Assembly: GCA_934481345.1 (NCBI GenBank)
Contig: CAKSPF010000002.1
Span: 310,001 to 374,000 of the forward strand
Length of the DNA: 64,000 nt
Source: an uncultured Clostridia bacterium
Lineage (GTDB): Bacteria; Bacillota; Clostridia; UMGS1810
Direction: 5' to 3'
A program made the position numbers and the translations under genes. The first letter of the stretch is position 1. Each line of letters opens with the position of its first letter. The notes under the pieces were generated by a model. The model was not told where the DNA came from. It worked only from the letters and a program-made list of their open reading frames with translations, and made no database searches. Positions 33,096-42,018 of the stretch are shown here, piece after piece.

Positions 33096-35015
33096 ATGCA
33101 AAAAAGAATTTTAGCATTTTTTGTCGGAGTGTTGTTTGTAATGCAGATGGCACTGCCGATATATGCCGATGATGTAATCGGAGATGTTTCGGAAAGCGGT
33201 GAAGTTGTCTCAGCGGATTTATATACAGATTCAGGCAATGAGCAGATTGATAATTCTGTTGACTTGTATTCCGATGAATACAGTATAAGTGAAATGAGTG
33301 CCGTGAAGAATTTTACCGATATTTCCGGAAGTTATACAACGGATATTTCCAAACCGTATGACGGTAATTGGCATATTCTTTCATGGGGAGACGGCAAAAA
33401 GCCCGATGACAATAATTGGGATTATAACGGCAATCACTTTATGCAGTCGGATCCGGCATATGAATATATTACGGGTGGCATTCCGGCGGGAAGTGCAATA
33501 ACAAAATTCAGCATTGATGTCACAACATATATATCTAACAAAAAGTATGTTGATATATATGTCTCGGATTCATTGGACGGTAATTGGATAAAATGTGATT
33601 ATACAACCGAAGCAAATGTGACTAATAACAGCCAGAATAAAGATATGAAATCCGGCAATCTCAGATATAAAATTACATTCAATTTTGAGAAGAATCACGG
33701 ATACAGATATGTAAAAGTCAGCAAGAATATTGTTTCATCGGACTCCGGATGGCAGTGGTTATTGGGTGGATTTTCATTTGAGTGGGATGACATCTTTTCA
33801 CTTCAGGAAAATGAGATTCGTGTTAAGATTGATGATGACAATTACACAGATTATATTGCTGATTTAAGTGATAACCTGAAAAAAATGAGCGACGGCTCGT
33901 ACGGAAGCTGCCTTGGCTTGAATGTGAGTGCCGATAACGCATATGTTATCTACTCTGCACCGGAGGGCAAGTGCTTTAAATACTTTTATGTAGATATTGC
34001 AAACGGTGATAATTCAAACATTATGTCTGCATACAACATAGGAACTTCCTCAAAGAAAAACGGGAAATATCTTCCGGCAGATATATCGGAAGCCTCTGCG
34101 GTTCTCGTTCCGGGAACAACGGATAATATGACAAGATTCACGTTTCCCGATATTTCATCACCGTTTATAAAGATAAGCTTTGCTCCCGGCTCCAACTATG
34201 AATATTTCAAGCTTGGAACATTCGGATTTGAACTTTCCGATTATATTGAAGTAAATGATGATGAACTGATAACTTTCAAAGCCGATACCAAATCAGGTAA
34301 TTTGAAAGATTGGGGTATACTTAGTGCTGCGCCAGGTGGATTGGGGCTTGCAAATTGGACGAATTATATTTCAACCAATCAAGGTGAGCATTACTTCCTC
34401 CAGGGTTCGGACGGTACCGAATATGATGTATATATCGGCGGCATAGGTGCAGGTATGGGAATCAGAGAATTTACTGTTGAAAGCTTTATGGGTAACAATA
34501 GATTCAAAGTATATGTTTCCGATAAAATAGACGGAAATTACGTTGAAATTCCGAAGTCATGCATAGTTACGCAGCCATATTTGTGGAAGGACGGCAGCGT
34601 TACAAAGCACTATTTCAGAATGAGAGCTGCCGAGGGATACAGATATATTAAATTGTATTACAATAGCAGAGATTGGCAGTCAGGTCTCGGACAGATTACA
34701 TACACATACGGAAGCATCAACGGTCCAGAATTGTATAAATTTGATTCTGGTTTTTCGGGAGGTAATGCGACAATTACAGTAACGCCTATGCTTGAAATGT
34801 TTGAAGAATCAAAGGTAACTTTTCTTATGACTGCATATAAAAATGGGAAACTTATATATGTTTCAAAGAAAAACGCCGATATCGGAAATTCATCGATAAT
34901 AATTGATTTTAGTGGTGTGCCTGTTGGAAATGATGTTGAATATCAGCTCTGTATGCTTCGTTACAGCGGTGATAAAATAGAATTTGTTATACCGCCGTCA
35001 TCACTTGAGGAGTAA
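33096..35015 (+). CDS. Secreted protein built from repeated beta-rich glycan-binding-like modules
   Basis: A 639-residue protein starting at ATG 33096 (AAGGAG at 33083-33088). A signal peptide ends near residue 24 (YADD). Three modules follow: residues 77-241 (with SKPYDGNWHILSW and GYRYVKVSKN), 241-381 (more diverged) and 389-540 (with YVSDKIDGNYVEI and GYRYIKLYYN). A fourth, Ig-like C-terminal module covers 545-639 (AYKNGKLIYVS). The first module type occurs three times in the protein at 40061, and related modules make up the N-terminal half of the GH30 at 35024. No catalytic residues are apparent, so glycan binding is the best guess. Confidence 0.7.
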   Translation: MQKRILAFFVGVLFVMQMALPIYADDVIGDVSESGEVVSADLYTDSGNEQIDNSVDLYSDEYSISEMSAVKNFTDISGSYTTDISKPYDGNWHILSWGDGKKPDDNNWDYNGNHFMQSDPAYEYITGGIPAGSAITKFSIDVTTYISNKKYVDIYVSDSLDGNWIKCDYTTEANVTNNSQNKDMKSGNLRYKITFNFEKNHGYRYVKVSKNIVSSDSGWQWLLGGFSFEWDDIFSLQENEIRVKIDDDNYTDYIADLSDNLKKMSDGSYGSCLGLNVSADNAYVIYSAPEGKCFKYFYVDIANGDNSNIMSAYNIGTSSKKNGKYLPADISEASAVLVPGTTDNMTRFTFPDISSPFIKISFAPGSNYEYFKLGTFGFELSDYIEVNDDELITFKADTKSGNLKDWGILSAAPGGLGLANWTNYISTNQGEHYFLQGSDGTEYDVYIGGIGAGMGIREFTVESFMGNNRFKVYVSDKIDGNYVEIPKSCIVTQPYLWKDGSVTKHYFRMRAAEGYRYIKLYYNSRDWQSGLGQITYTYGSINGPELYKFDSGFSGGNATITVTPMLEMFEESKVTFLMTAYKNGKLIYVSKKNADIGNSSIIIDFSGVPVGNDVEYQLCMLRYSGDKIEFVIPPSSLEE

Positions 35016-35023
35016 GTTTTACT

Positions 35024-38000
35024 ATGATAACACGAAAAAAAGTATTGGCAAGAGTATTTTCGCTGATAATGATAATTAATATGGTTTTATCATCTCTGGT
35101 TATTGGAGCTTTTGCGGCTGATTCGGATTTTTCAAAACTCAGTTTTGATTATAAACTTGCATCGCCACAGAAACCGTCGGAGTTTGAGTTGTATTATTCA
35201 TCGGAAAATGTTGTGACAAGTGCGGACTCGTCATGGACCGAACATTTTGATTCAAGCTATACAACCGAAGACGGAGACGAGGCATATTTGATTTTAAAGG
35301 CACCGAGCGGGAAAAAGTTTACAAAATTTTATTGTGAGTCGTATTGTCTCGGCACCGTAACACCTAAGGCATATTCGTATACGGATATTTCGGATATATC
35401 AAGCGAATGCGAACTGCCCAAGACAACAAAGAAGCTCACGTCATATCAAGGCTCATGGACAAGGGCGAATTCGCTCTGGGCGCTTTTGCCCGATAATGCG
35501 AAATATATAAAGCTTGTATTGCCTGAATCACAAAGTGGAGGAAACTGGGGCAGACATATTACAAATATAGGCTTTGATGTTGCGGATGATTCCGAAGAAC
35601 TTTATGCCGGCAAGGTTTTCAATGACGAGCTTAATCCGGACGAAAACAGCGGGCAGATGACAGATCCGTATATATATCAAATGTATAAGGCTGAGTGCTA
35701 TGCGGGATTTTCTGGTGCAGAAGGTTACAGTATAAAACGCAATTCTGCTGATGGTGAGTCTTATGTGGTCTTTCAAGCTCCACCGGGATATAAATGGAAA
35801 AACTTTACGCTTAAAACTGTTAATGTTGAAACGGAAAACTATATAGACAAATTCAGTTGTTCAGAGACAATCGGCGGGGTGTTCACCCGAATTCCCGCAC
35901 CCGCGGCTAATCGCATTGGCACACAGGCAAATTGGGGTGTATATACATATACATTTGCTTCATTGCCGAAAAATACTCGGTATATAAAGGTGGAAATCCC
36001 CGAAGTGTTTGCAACTTGGGCATATCAGATTGACGGTTTTACAACGGAATTTGCAAAGATTGACGAAAACATTGATGAGATGAAAAAAAGCGAGTATGAG
36101 TACCTGAACGAAGAAGCACCGATACGTCCGGGCGGTAACATAAGCTCTCTGTGCGTCAATATTAATGACAGAAAGTGTGATTATATATACACAAATTCTC
36201 TCGGCGAACGGGTAGTTATGGCTCCGCAGGGGAAGAAGATATCATATTTGGCATACACGGCAACAAAAGGAAGTCCGGGTGAACTGTACTGTTCGGATAA
36301 ATATACAGATGGATTTAAAAAAGCTGTTGTTTCGGAAAAGAGTGCGTCAAATGATTGTTTGGTTTTTGAAATGGACTTAAACTCAGCAGATTCGGGGCGT
36401 GCTGCCTCATCAAGAGAGGCAACATTCGAAAGCAGTATGCTTCCTGCCAATTCCCATTATGCAAAGATATGCGGCACATCTGTTTCAAATATCGTCGTTT
36501 TGTTTGCAGATGATTCGGAGGAGATAACAGCGTATGAAACCGAGTCAAACTTCTGTTACTACAACGTGTTTGAGGATGATCCGTACATCTATTCATACAG
36601 CAACTTGAACAGAAGCTACATTCGTGAATCCGTTACATACAATTCAAAGGAATATTCGTATTACGGTTCACTTATATTAAAGGACGGCGAATCGGACGGG
36701 GAAATTGTTTACGGTGCGCCTGACAACACTTGCATTAAGAATTTTAAATTTTATATTCGTAATTCCGGGAGTAATATCGTTCCCGAGTTTTATGAAATAA
36801 AAAATGACGGTACAACGGTTAAAACAGATGCACAAATAACCAAAATGAGTGCAAAGCTGAATGAATATTCATTATCGGTAGGTGATGGGACGTTGTATAT
36901 TAAGACAAAAATTCACGCACCCGCCGGCGATGATACAACAAGGTTCAGATTTGTCGGATACACCTTTGACTGGATAGGTTCACCGACAGAGCCGTCTCAG
37001 GCATATAAGCACTATACTCTTACAATCAACAATGACGATACAAAACAGGAAATAAAGGGTTGGGGGATATTCCCATCTTACTATTCGGAAAGTGCGTTGA
37101 CAAAATTTGAAGACGATGAGTGCAAAGATTTGTTGCTTACTGATTTGGGAGCAAATACCGCACGTATTGAACTTTATTCGGAGTATGACAGGAACAATAA
37201 AGCCCTTACAGGTGATAATATACAGCTTATTGCAAATCAGATTAAGAATTTGTCAAATTACGGACTTGACTATATAATTTGCATATGGTCGCCTCCGGGT
37301 TCGCTCAAAACAAACGGAAAGGCGCAAGGGTATAATCCCGACGGCACGTGGGCAGAACTTAAAGACGGATGCGAAGAAGAATTTTGCGATTATATAAAGC
37401 TGTGTCTGGACACGCTTGTTAAACTCGGCTGCAAAAAACCACTTTCCATCAGTTTCGCCAATGAAGCGGAGGGAAATGCTGAATGGCAGGCGTGCCACTT
37501 TAAAACGGACAGATATGTGCAGGTATGTAAAATGCTTTCAAAAAAGCTGGATGATTCAGGATATGGAGATGTGCTTATTCACGGTTCGGAATCGGCGTCA
37601 CTCGGAGATAGTTTTACAATGTTCGGTAATGATTTTTCTGCATTTGATGACGGTGATTTTAACGATGTCCTTGATGTTTTTGCATACCACGCATACAGAG
37701 GAATAAATCCTGAAAATTCCGATAAGGACACATATAAAATTGCAGTCGATAAAATTGGCGACCGTGAAATATGGCAGACCGAATATACATCAATTAACGG
37801 TAACGGAGTATATGACGTGACAGAGTCAATGCAAAAAATCTGCCGTGATACAAGGCTGATCGGCTCAAACAGATGGTTCTGGTGGAACACATACAGCACC
37901 ATATCAAATGACGGTATTATCAGAAACGGTGACGAGGGATATGTACAAACCTCAACATACAAAATGCTGAAGGCTGTTTATAACGGTATTCCATCCGGAA

Positions 38001-38599
38001 GCAGTGTGTGCACTTATTATGTTGATGATGTTCAGCTTGCGGACAAGGCGTCAAAAACAGAGGCAACCGATATAACCTGCAATATTTCAACGTTTAAGAC
38101 GCCGAGCGGTTCTGCGGCGATTATTGTAAACGATTCGAACTGCAATAAAACGTATGATATAAAAAATATCGGAGGTTCTGAGGTAATCGTAACAAATTAT
38201 GATCCCGATACCGATACCGTGACTTCACGTACTGTTGAAAAAACGGGCTCTGATTTCAGCGGCTTGACCGTTTTGGCAGGAAATATTGTTGTTGTGTCTT
38301 CCGTTAATGTTATTCCGAATATAAAATATGGATTTTCATTTGATGAGAAGAACGAACGTGTGGGTGCCAAAGTTAAGTTCGAAAACTATAACGGAAGCAA
38401 TCTCGATATGTATCTGTGTGCATACAAAGGCTCACAGCTCATTGATGTAAACTGGATTAATGCAGAAATATCGTCAGATATCCAAACTGCGGACATTTCC
38501 GTAAGCTATTCCGGTGCTGACAGGGTTGAGCTATTTGTTTGGAAGGGCAAGAATCTCGTTCCGGTTTGCGAAAAAATATCGGCTTTCTGCCCAAACTAA
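35024..38599 (+). CDS. Secreted multi-module GH30-type glycoside hydrolase, 1191 aa
   Basis: ATG 35024, with GAGGAG overlapping the previous gene's stop. A signal peptide ends near residue 31 (GAFAAD). Four beta-rich modules fill about residues 30-185, 190-345, 346-490 and 491-655; they share the AP-G-K-pattern and R-Y-I-K strand of the neighbouring repeat proteins. The GH30-type barrel covers about 661-1090, with GWGIFPSYY, E814 in SFANEAEG (acid/base) and E920 in WQTEY (nucleophile). A C-terminal Ig-like module (about 1095-1191) with CAYKGSQLIDVN is shared with two neighbours. The order is unusual: the binding-like modules are N-terminal to the catalytic part. It probably degrades a beta-linked polymer at the surface. 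Confidence 0.75.
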   Translation: MITRKKVLARVFSLIMIINMVLSSLVIGAFAADSDFSKLSFDYKLASPQKPSEFELYYSSENVVTSADSSWTEHFDSSYTTEDGDEAYLILKAPSGKKFTKFYCESYCLGTVTPKAYSYTDISDISSECELPKTTKKLTSYQGSWTRANSLWALLPDNAKYIKLVLPESQSGGNWGRHITNIGFDVADDSEELYAGKVFNDELNPDENSGQMTDPYIYQMYKAECYAGFSGAEGYSIKRNSADGESYVVFQAPPGYKWKNFTLKTVNVETENYIDKFSCSETIGGVFTRIPAPAANRIGTQANWGVYTYTFASLPKNTRYIKVEIPEVFATWAYQIDGFTTEFAKIDENIDEMKKSEYEYLNEEAPIRPGGNISSLCVNINDRKCDYIYTNSLGERVVMAPQGKKISYLAYTATKGSPGELYCSDKYTDGFKKAVVSEKSASNDCLVFEMDLNSADSGRAASSREATFESSMLPANSHYAKICGTSVSNIVVLFADDSEEITAYETESNFCYYNVFEDDPYIYSYSNLNRSYIRESVTYNSKEYSYYGSLILKDGESDGEIVYGAPDNTCIKNFKFYIRNSGSNIVPEFYEIKNDGTTVKTDAQITKMSAKLNEYSLSVGDGTLYIKTKIHAPAGDDTTRFRFVGYTFDWIGSPTEPSQAYKHYTLTINNDDTKQEIKGWGIFPSYYSESALTKFEDDECKDLLLTDLGANTARIELYSEYDRNNKALTGDNIQLIANQIKNLSNYGLDYIICIWSPPGSLKTNGKAQGYNPDGTWAELKDGCEEEFCDYIKLCLDTLVKLGCKKPLSISFANEAEGNAEWQACHFKTDRYVQVCKMLSKKLDDSGYGDVLIHGSESASLGDSFTMFGNDFSAFDDGDFNDVLDVFAYHAYRGINPENSDKDTYKIAVDKIGDREIWQTEYTSINGNGVYDVTESMQKICRDTRLIGSNRWFWWNTYSTISNDGIIRNGDEGYVQTSTYKMLKAVYNGIPSGSSVCTYYVDDVQLADKASKTEATDITCNISTFKTPSGSAAIIVNDSNCNKTYDIKNIGGSEVIVTNYDPDTDTVTSRTVEKTGSDFSGLTVLAGNIVVVSSVNVIPNIKYGFSFDEKNERVGAKVKFENYNGSNLDMYLCAYKGSQLIDVNWINAEISSDIQTADISVSYSGADRVELFVWKGKNLVPVCEKISAFCPN

Positions 38600-38662
38600 G
38601 ATATGTTAAACATTTTTACACTGTTAAATACAATATAAAAAATCAGATTGGAGATGATTTGT

Positions 38663-40015
38663 TTGAAACGAAAGGTTCTTATTTCACTTGTTGTCGGTAT
38701 GTCGTTGACGTGTATGACGGCCTTTGCGGCATTTGAAGCCGACATTAACTCTGTTTCCGTTTCTAAAACATCCGATTCGGAGTATTCCTTTTCGGTAAGC
38801 GGTATTGAAAGTTCCGGAGGCGCAATGCTCGTTATATATGGCGACAAAAAAGGCAGTATAAGCGAGACGTTTTCTATAAATCCGGAGGGCGCATTTAAGG
38901 ATTATTATGTTTACTATATGCGCTATATTTCAAAGAATAGTAATTATATGACAATCGAGTGCAATGCGGATATTCCGAATGACGCACTCAGCGGTAATGT
39001 GTATGCGTCGCTTGTGTCATATGACGGCAGCATAACGCATTTGTCCGACGTAAAACTCCCCGGATTAAAGTCGGCTGAGAAAATTAAAATTCTCACTCCT
39101 GACGGCACGGATACATCTGTTTTTAAAGTAAAAGCGGGAAATGCCTATAAATTTAATGCCGAGATTACAGACCATTACGGGAATATAATCGAAACATCGG
39201 ACTTGAAGTACTCCATTGACGGAAACACATCAAAAAATATTGTTCTTGACGGCAATGCGGTTGTTATAGATAACAAAGATGATGTATACGGTCAAAAATT
39301 TAAGCTTACGGTTTCTATTGGGGAAATTTCATCGTCTATTGACATAGAGGTAGAGAAAGAATCGGGAAATAGCGGCAGTGGAGGCGGAAGCAGCTCAGGT
39401 GGCTCATCACGCTCATCTTCATCAGGCACAAGTCTTCCGTCAATTTCGGTTTCACAGGATGTGTTGCAGCCGAGCAACGGAACGGGTGAACAGATATTCA
39501 AAGATCTTCCGCTTGATCATTGGGCATATGACAGCATAATAAGGCTACAATCAATGGGAATTGTAAACGGCAGTGACGGTAATGTATATCCTTCTTCTCT
39601 TATAACACGTGAGGAAATATCCGCACTGTTGTCCCGAGCATTAAAGCTTGATAAAGAAAATGTAAACACAGAGCAGATATCTTCCGATAAAACCGTATCA
39701 CCATGGGCCGTCTCCGATGTTGCGGCGGCGGTTTCGGCAGGTATAATCAAGGGCAACGAAAACGGTATTGTAAACGGTATGTCTTCCGCTACACGTGAAG
39801 AAGCGTTCACAATTCTTGCAAGAGCATTTGACATTTCCGAGAGCGACGGTCATATTTCGTTTGAGGATATGGATTCTGTGTCAGACTGGGCAAGAGGATA
39901 TATTGTATCTATGAATGAGAGAGGCATTTTAAAAGGAACGGACGGCAGGATTAACCCGAAAAGTGATATCACCCGTGCAGAATTTTTTGCGACTCTTGCC
40001 CGTATGATTAAGTAA
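38663..40015 (+). CDS. Secreted protein with C-terminal SLH domains
   Basis: A 450-residue protein. I chose TTG 38663: GGAG at 38650-38653 is well spaced for it, and translation begins MKRKVLISLVVGMSLTCMTA, a clean signal peptide. A beta-rich N-terminal domain (about 25-230) is followed by a Ser/Gly-rich linker (about 232-258) and three SLH repeats (about 270-320, 335-385, 395-450; for example DLPLDHWAYDSIIRL and VNGMSSATREEA). The SLH part would fix the protein to the wall. It is the only complete SLH anchor in this part of the locus, so it may hold the neighbouring module-rich proteins by interaction; that is speculation. Confidence 0.85.
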   Translation: MKRKVLISLVVGMSLTCMTAFAAFEADINSVSVSKTSDSEYSFSVSGIESSGGAMLVIYGDKKGSISETFSINPEGAFKDYYVYYMRYISKNSNYMTIECNADIPNDALSGNVYASLVSYDGSITHLSDVKLPGLKSAEKIKILTPDGTDTSVFKVKAGNAYKFNAEITDHYGNIIETSDLKYSIDGNTSKNIVLDGNAVVIDNKDDVYGQKFKLTVSIGEISSSIDIEVEKESGNSGSGGGSSSGGSSRSSSSGTSLPSISVSQDVLQPSNGTGEQIFKDLPLDHWAYDSIIRLQSMGIVNGSDGNVYPSSLITREEISALLSRALKLDKENVNTEQISSDKTVSPWAVSDVAAAVSAGIIKGNENGIVNGMSSATREEAFTILARAFDISESDGHISFEDMDSVSDWARGYIVSMNERGILKGTDGRINPKSDITRAEFFATLARMIK

Positions 40016-40060
40016 TTTTTCCTTAGGGATTAATTAAAAATTATAAAAGAGAGGTTGTTA

Positions 40061-41908
40061 ATGATGAAATTAGCAAGGAAATTAAGTGTGTTGTTTGTGG
40101 TATTTGTAATGGTTCTTTCAACTTTTTCGTTTTCATCTGTGCTTGCAGACAACGAGACGAACGTTTTAACCGCCGAAAGCGGCACGTACACGGCAGACAA
40201 GACAAAACCGTATGATGGCAACTGGAATATTGTAAGATGGCTGACCGACAGACCGGACACATATCTTGACAGTGCAACCGGTAAATATGTAATGCAGCCG
40301 AAATTCAACCAGGAATTTGCATTTATTGTCGGCGGAGTTGCAGAGGGAAGCTCAATAACAAACTTTAAACTTGATATCAGCAAGTGGATTGATGAGAACA
40401 AGAATACGTTGCAGATATATGCAACCGATTATATCGATTCTTTAAACTCCGAATGGACGAAGCTTACCTGGACAAAGAGCATAGAGAGCGGTGCTGATGA
40501 TACTAAAAATAATATCGGTATTGCATCATGCGATAATATCCCGAAAGCGCGTGGCTACAGATATGTTAAGATTGTTGTTTCGTCAACCCGTTCAAAGGAT
40601 TATACGTGGCAGGACTGCATCAGCGGATTTTCATTCAGCTGGGTAAAGAATGATGTTGGCGGAGAGAGCGGTACATATAAGACGAATATTACAAAACCGT
40701 TTGACGGTAACTGGCACATAATTTCGTGGGAGACAGCAAAGCCTGAATATGTAAATTGGGATTATAATGGCAACTATGCTATGCAATCGGATAATGAATT
40801 TACATATGTAACAGGTGGAGTTCCGGAAGGAAGCGCAATAACAAATTTCACTATTGATCTTACGACATATTTTAATGAGTCAAATGGCAAACTTCAAATT
40901 TATGCATCAGATTCATTAAACGGATCGTGGACTGAATTGAAATACAAAAGTGCGAATATTAGCTCTAATGAGCAAAACGCCACTTTGCCGATAGGCAAAA
41001 ACCTTAGAAATAAGCTTACACTGTCTCTTGATAAAAACTCAGGCTACAGATATATAAAAATCAAAAAGAACGCCAACACTATCAATGGCAGCTGGCAGTG
41101 GTTACTCGGCGGCTTCTCATTCAAGTGGGAAAAAAATGAATTTTCACAAGCTGCCGGCACATACACAGCTGATATTGAAAAACCGTTTGATGGCAACTGG
41201 CACATAATTTCGTGGGAGACAGCAAAGCCTGAAAATATAGCTTGGCCTACTGATTATAATGGCAAGAATGCTATGCATTCTGATAGTGAATTTGAATATG
41301 TAACAGGCGGTGTTCCGGAAGGAAGCGTAATAGCAAACTTCACTATTGACCTTACTTGGTTTTTTAACGCTGATAACAAAGAACTTCAAATTTATGCATC
41401 AGATTCATTAAACGGACCGTGGAAGGAGTTATCATATAGCAGTACGGACATTACCACCAATGATAAAGTTACAAAGGGTAACCTTACAAATAAGCTTACA
41501 CTGTCTCTTGATAAAAACTCAGGCTACAGATATATAAAAGTCAAAAAAAATGCTAACAGTGCCGGCAATGCCTGGAAATACTTGCTCGGCGGTTTCTCAT
41601 TTACATGGGAAGGCATTCCGGCAGTAACGGTTGACTATGCAAAAGAGGACAGCACTTTAAAGGCAACTGTTAAACTCATTAATCAGACTGATTTTTCACC
41701 GTTTGTTGCTTTTGCGGGTTATGATAGCGACAACAACCTTGTTGATGTAAGCTATCATCAGGAGAGTGTATTAACTGGAAGCAGAAAAATTGAATATGAA
41801 ATTCCGGCAGTCGGTGTTGCAAAAGCAAGAGTCTATGTTTGGAATTACAGCGACCTTAAACCGTTTGCGGTTTTGGATGATTTCATTACGGCAAGTGCGG
41901 CAGAATAA
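40061..41908 (+). CDS. Secreted protein with three tandem glycan-binding-like modules, 615 aa
   Basis: ATG 40061 (or 40064) follows AGAGAGG; the signal peptide ends at about VLADN. Three modules of about 153 residues cover residues 40-194, 203-357 and 365-517, each with the signature KP(Y/F)DGNW(H/N)I, a (V/I)GGV-EGS motif, LQIYA-D and GYRY(I/V)K, and a closing GGFSF-W strand. The second and third are close to identical in parts at DNA level, so they duplicated recently. A C-terminal Ig-like module follows (about 520-615). No catalytic residues are apparent. The repeats suggest multivalent binding to an extended glycan outside the cell. A perfect terminator ends the transcript. Confidence 0.75.
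   Translation: MMKLARKLSVLFVVFVMVLSTFSFSSVLADNETNVLTAESGTYTADKTKPYDGNWNIVRWLTDRPDTYLDSATGKYVMQPKFNQEFAFIVGGVAEGSSITNFKLDISKWIDENKNTLQIYATDYIDSLNSEWTKLTWTKSIESGADDTKNNIGIASCDNIPKARGYRYVKIVVSSTRSKDYTWQDCISGFSFSWVKNDVGGESGTYKTNITKPFDGNWHIISWETAKPEYVNWDYNGNYAMQSDNEFTYVTGGVPEGSAITNFTIDLTTYFNESNGKLQIYASDSLNGSWTELKYKSANISSNEQNATLPIGKNLRNKLTLSLDKNSGYRYIKIKKNANTINGSWQWLLGGFSFKWEKNEFSQAAGTYTADIEKPFDGNWHIISWETAKPENIAWPTDYNGKNAMHSDSEFEYVTGGVPEGSVIANFTIDLTWFFNADNKELQIYASDSLNGPWKELSYSSTDITTNDKVTKGNLTNKLTLSLDKNSGYRYIKVKKNANSAGNAWKYLLGGFSFTWEGIPAVTVDYAKEDSTLKATVKLINQTDFSPFVAFAGYDSDNNLVDVSYHQESVLTGSRKIEYEIPAVGVAKARVYVWNYSDLKPFAVLDDFITASAAE
40667..41611 (+). repeat. Recent tandem duplication of modules 2 and 3 in the 615-aa protein
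   Basis: Module 2 (40667-41131) and module 3 (41153-41611) share long identical blocks, for example CACATAATTTCGTGGGAGAC and CTTACACTGTCTCTTGATAA. Module 1 (40178-40642) is much more diverged. The two copies differ mainly in a few substitutions and a small insertion in the segment after AAGCCTGAA. Confidence 0.85.
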
Positions 41909-41927
41909 TATATTGCATTAATTTATA

Positions 41928-42003
41928 AGATTTTCTTCGTTTTTGTAAGATTAGAACAGATTATTATATTTCATACTCAAAAACGAAGAAAATCTGTTTT
42001 TAT
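41928..42003 (+). terminator. Rho-independent terminator with perfect 18-bp stem
   Basis: AGATTTTCTTCGTTTTTG (41928-41945) and its exact reverse complement at 41978-41995 pair over 18 bp around a 32-nt loop, followed by GTTTTTAT. It ends the surface-protein operon 20 bp after the stop and lies 24 bp upstream of the next gene. No promoter is visible between the terminator and the GH36 gene, so that operon may use read-through or a promoter inside the loop. Confidence 0.85.
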
Positions 42004-42018
42004 ATTAAGGGGTTTATT

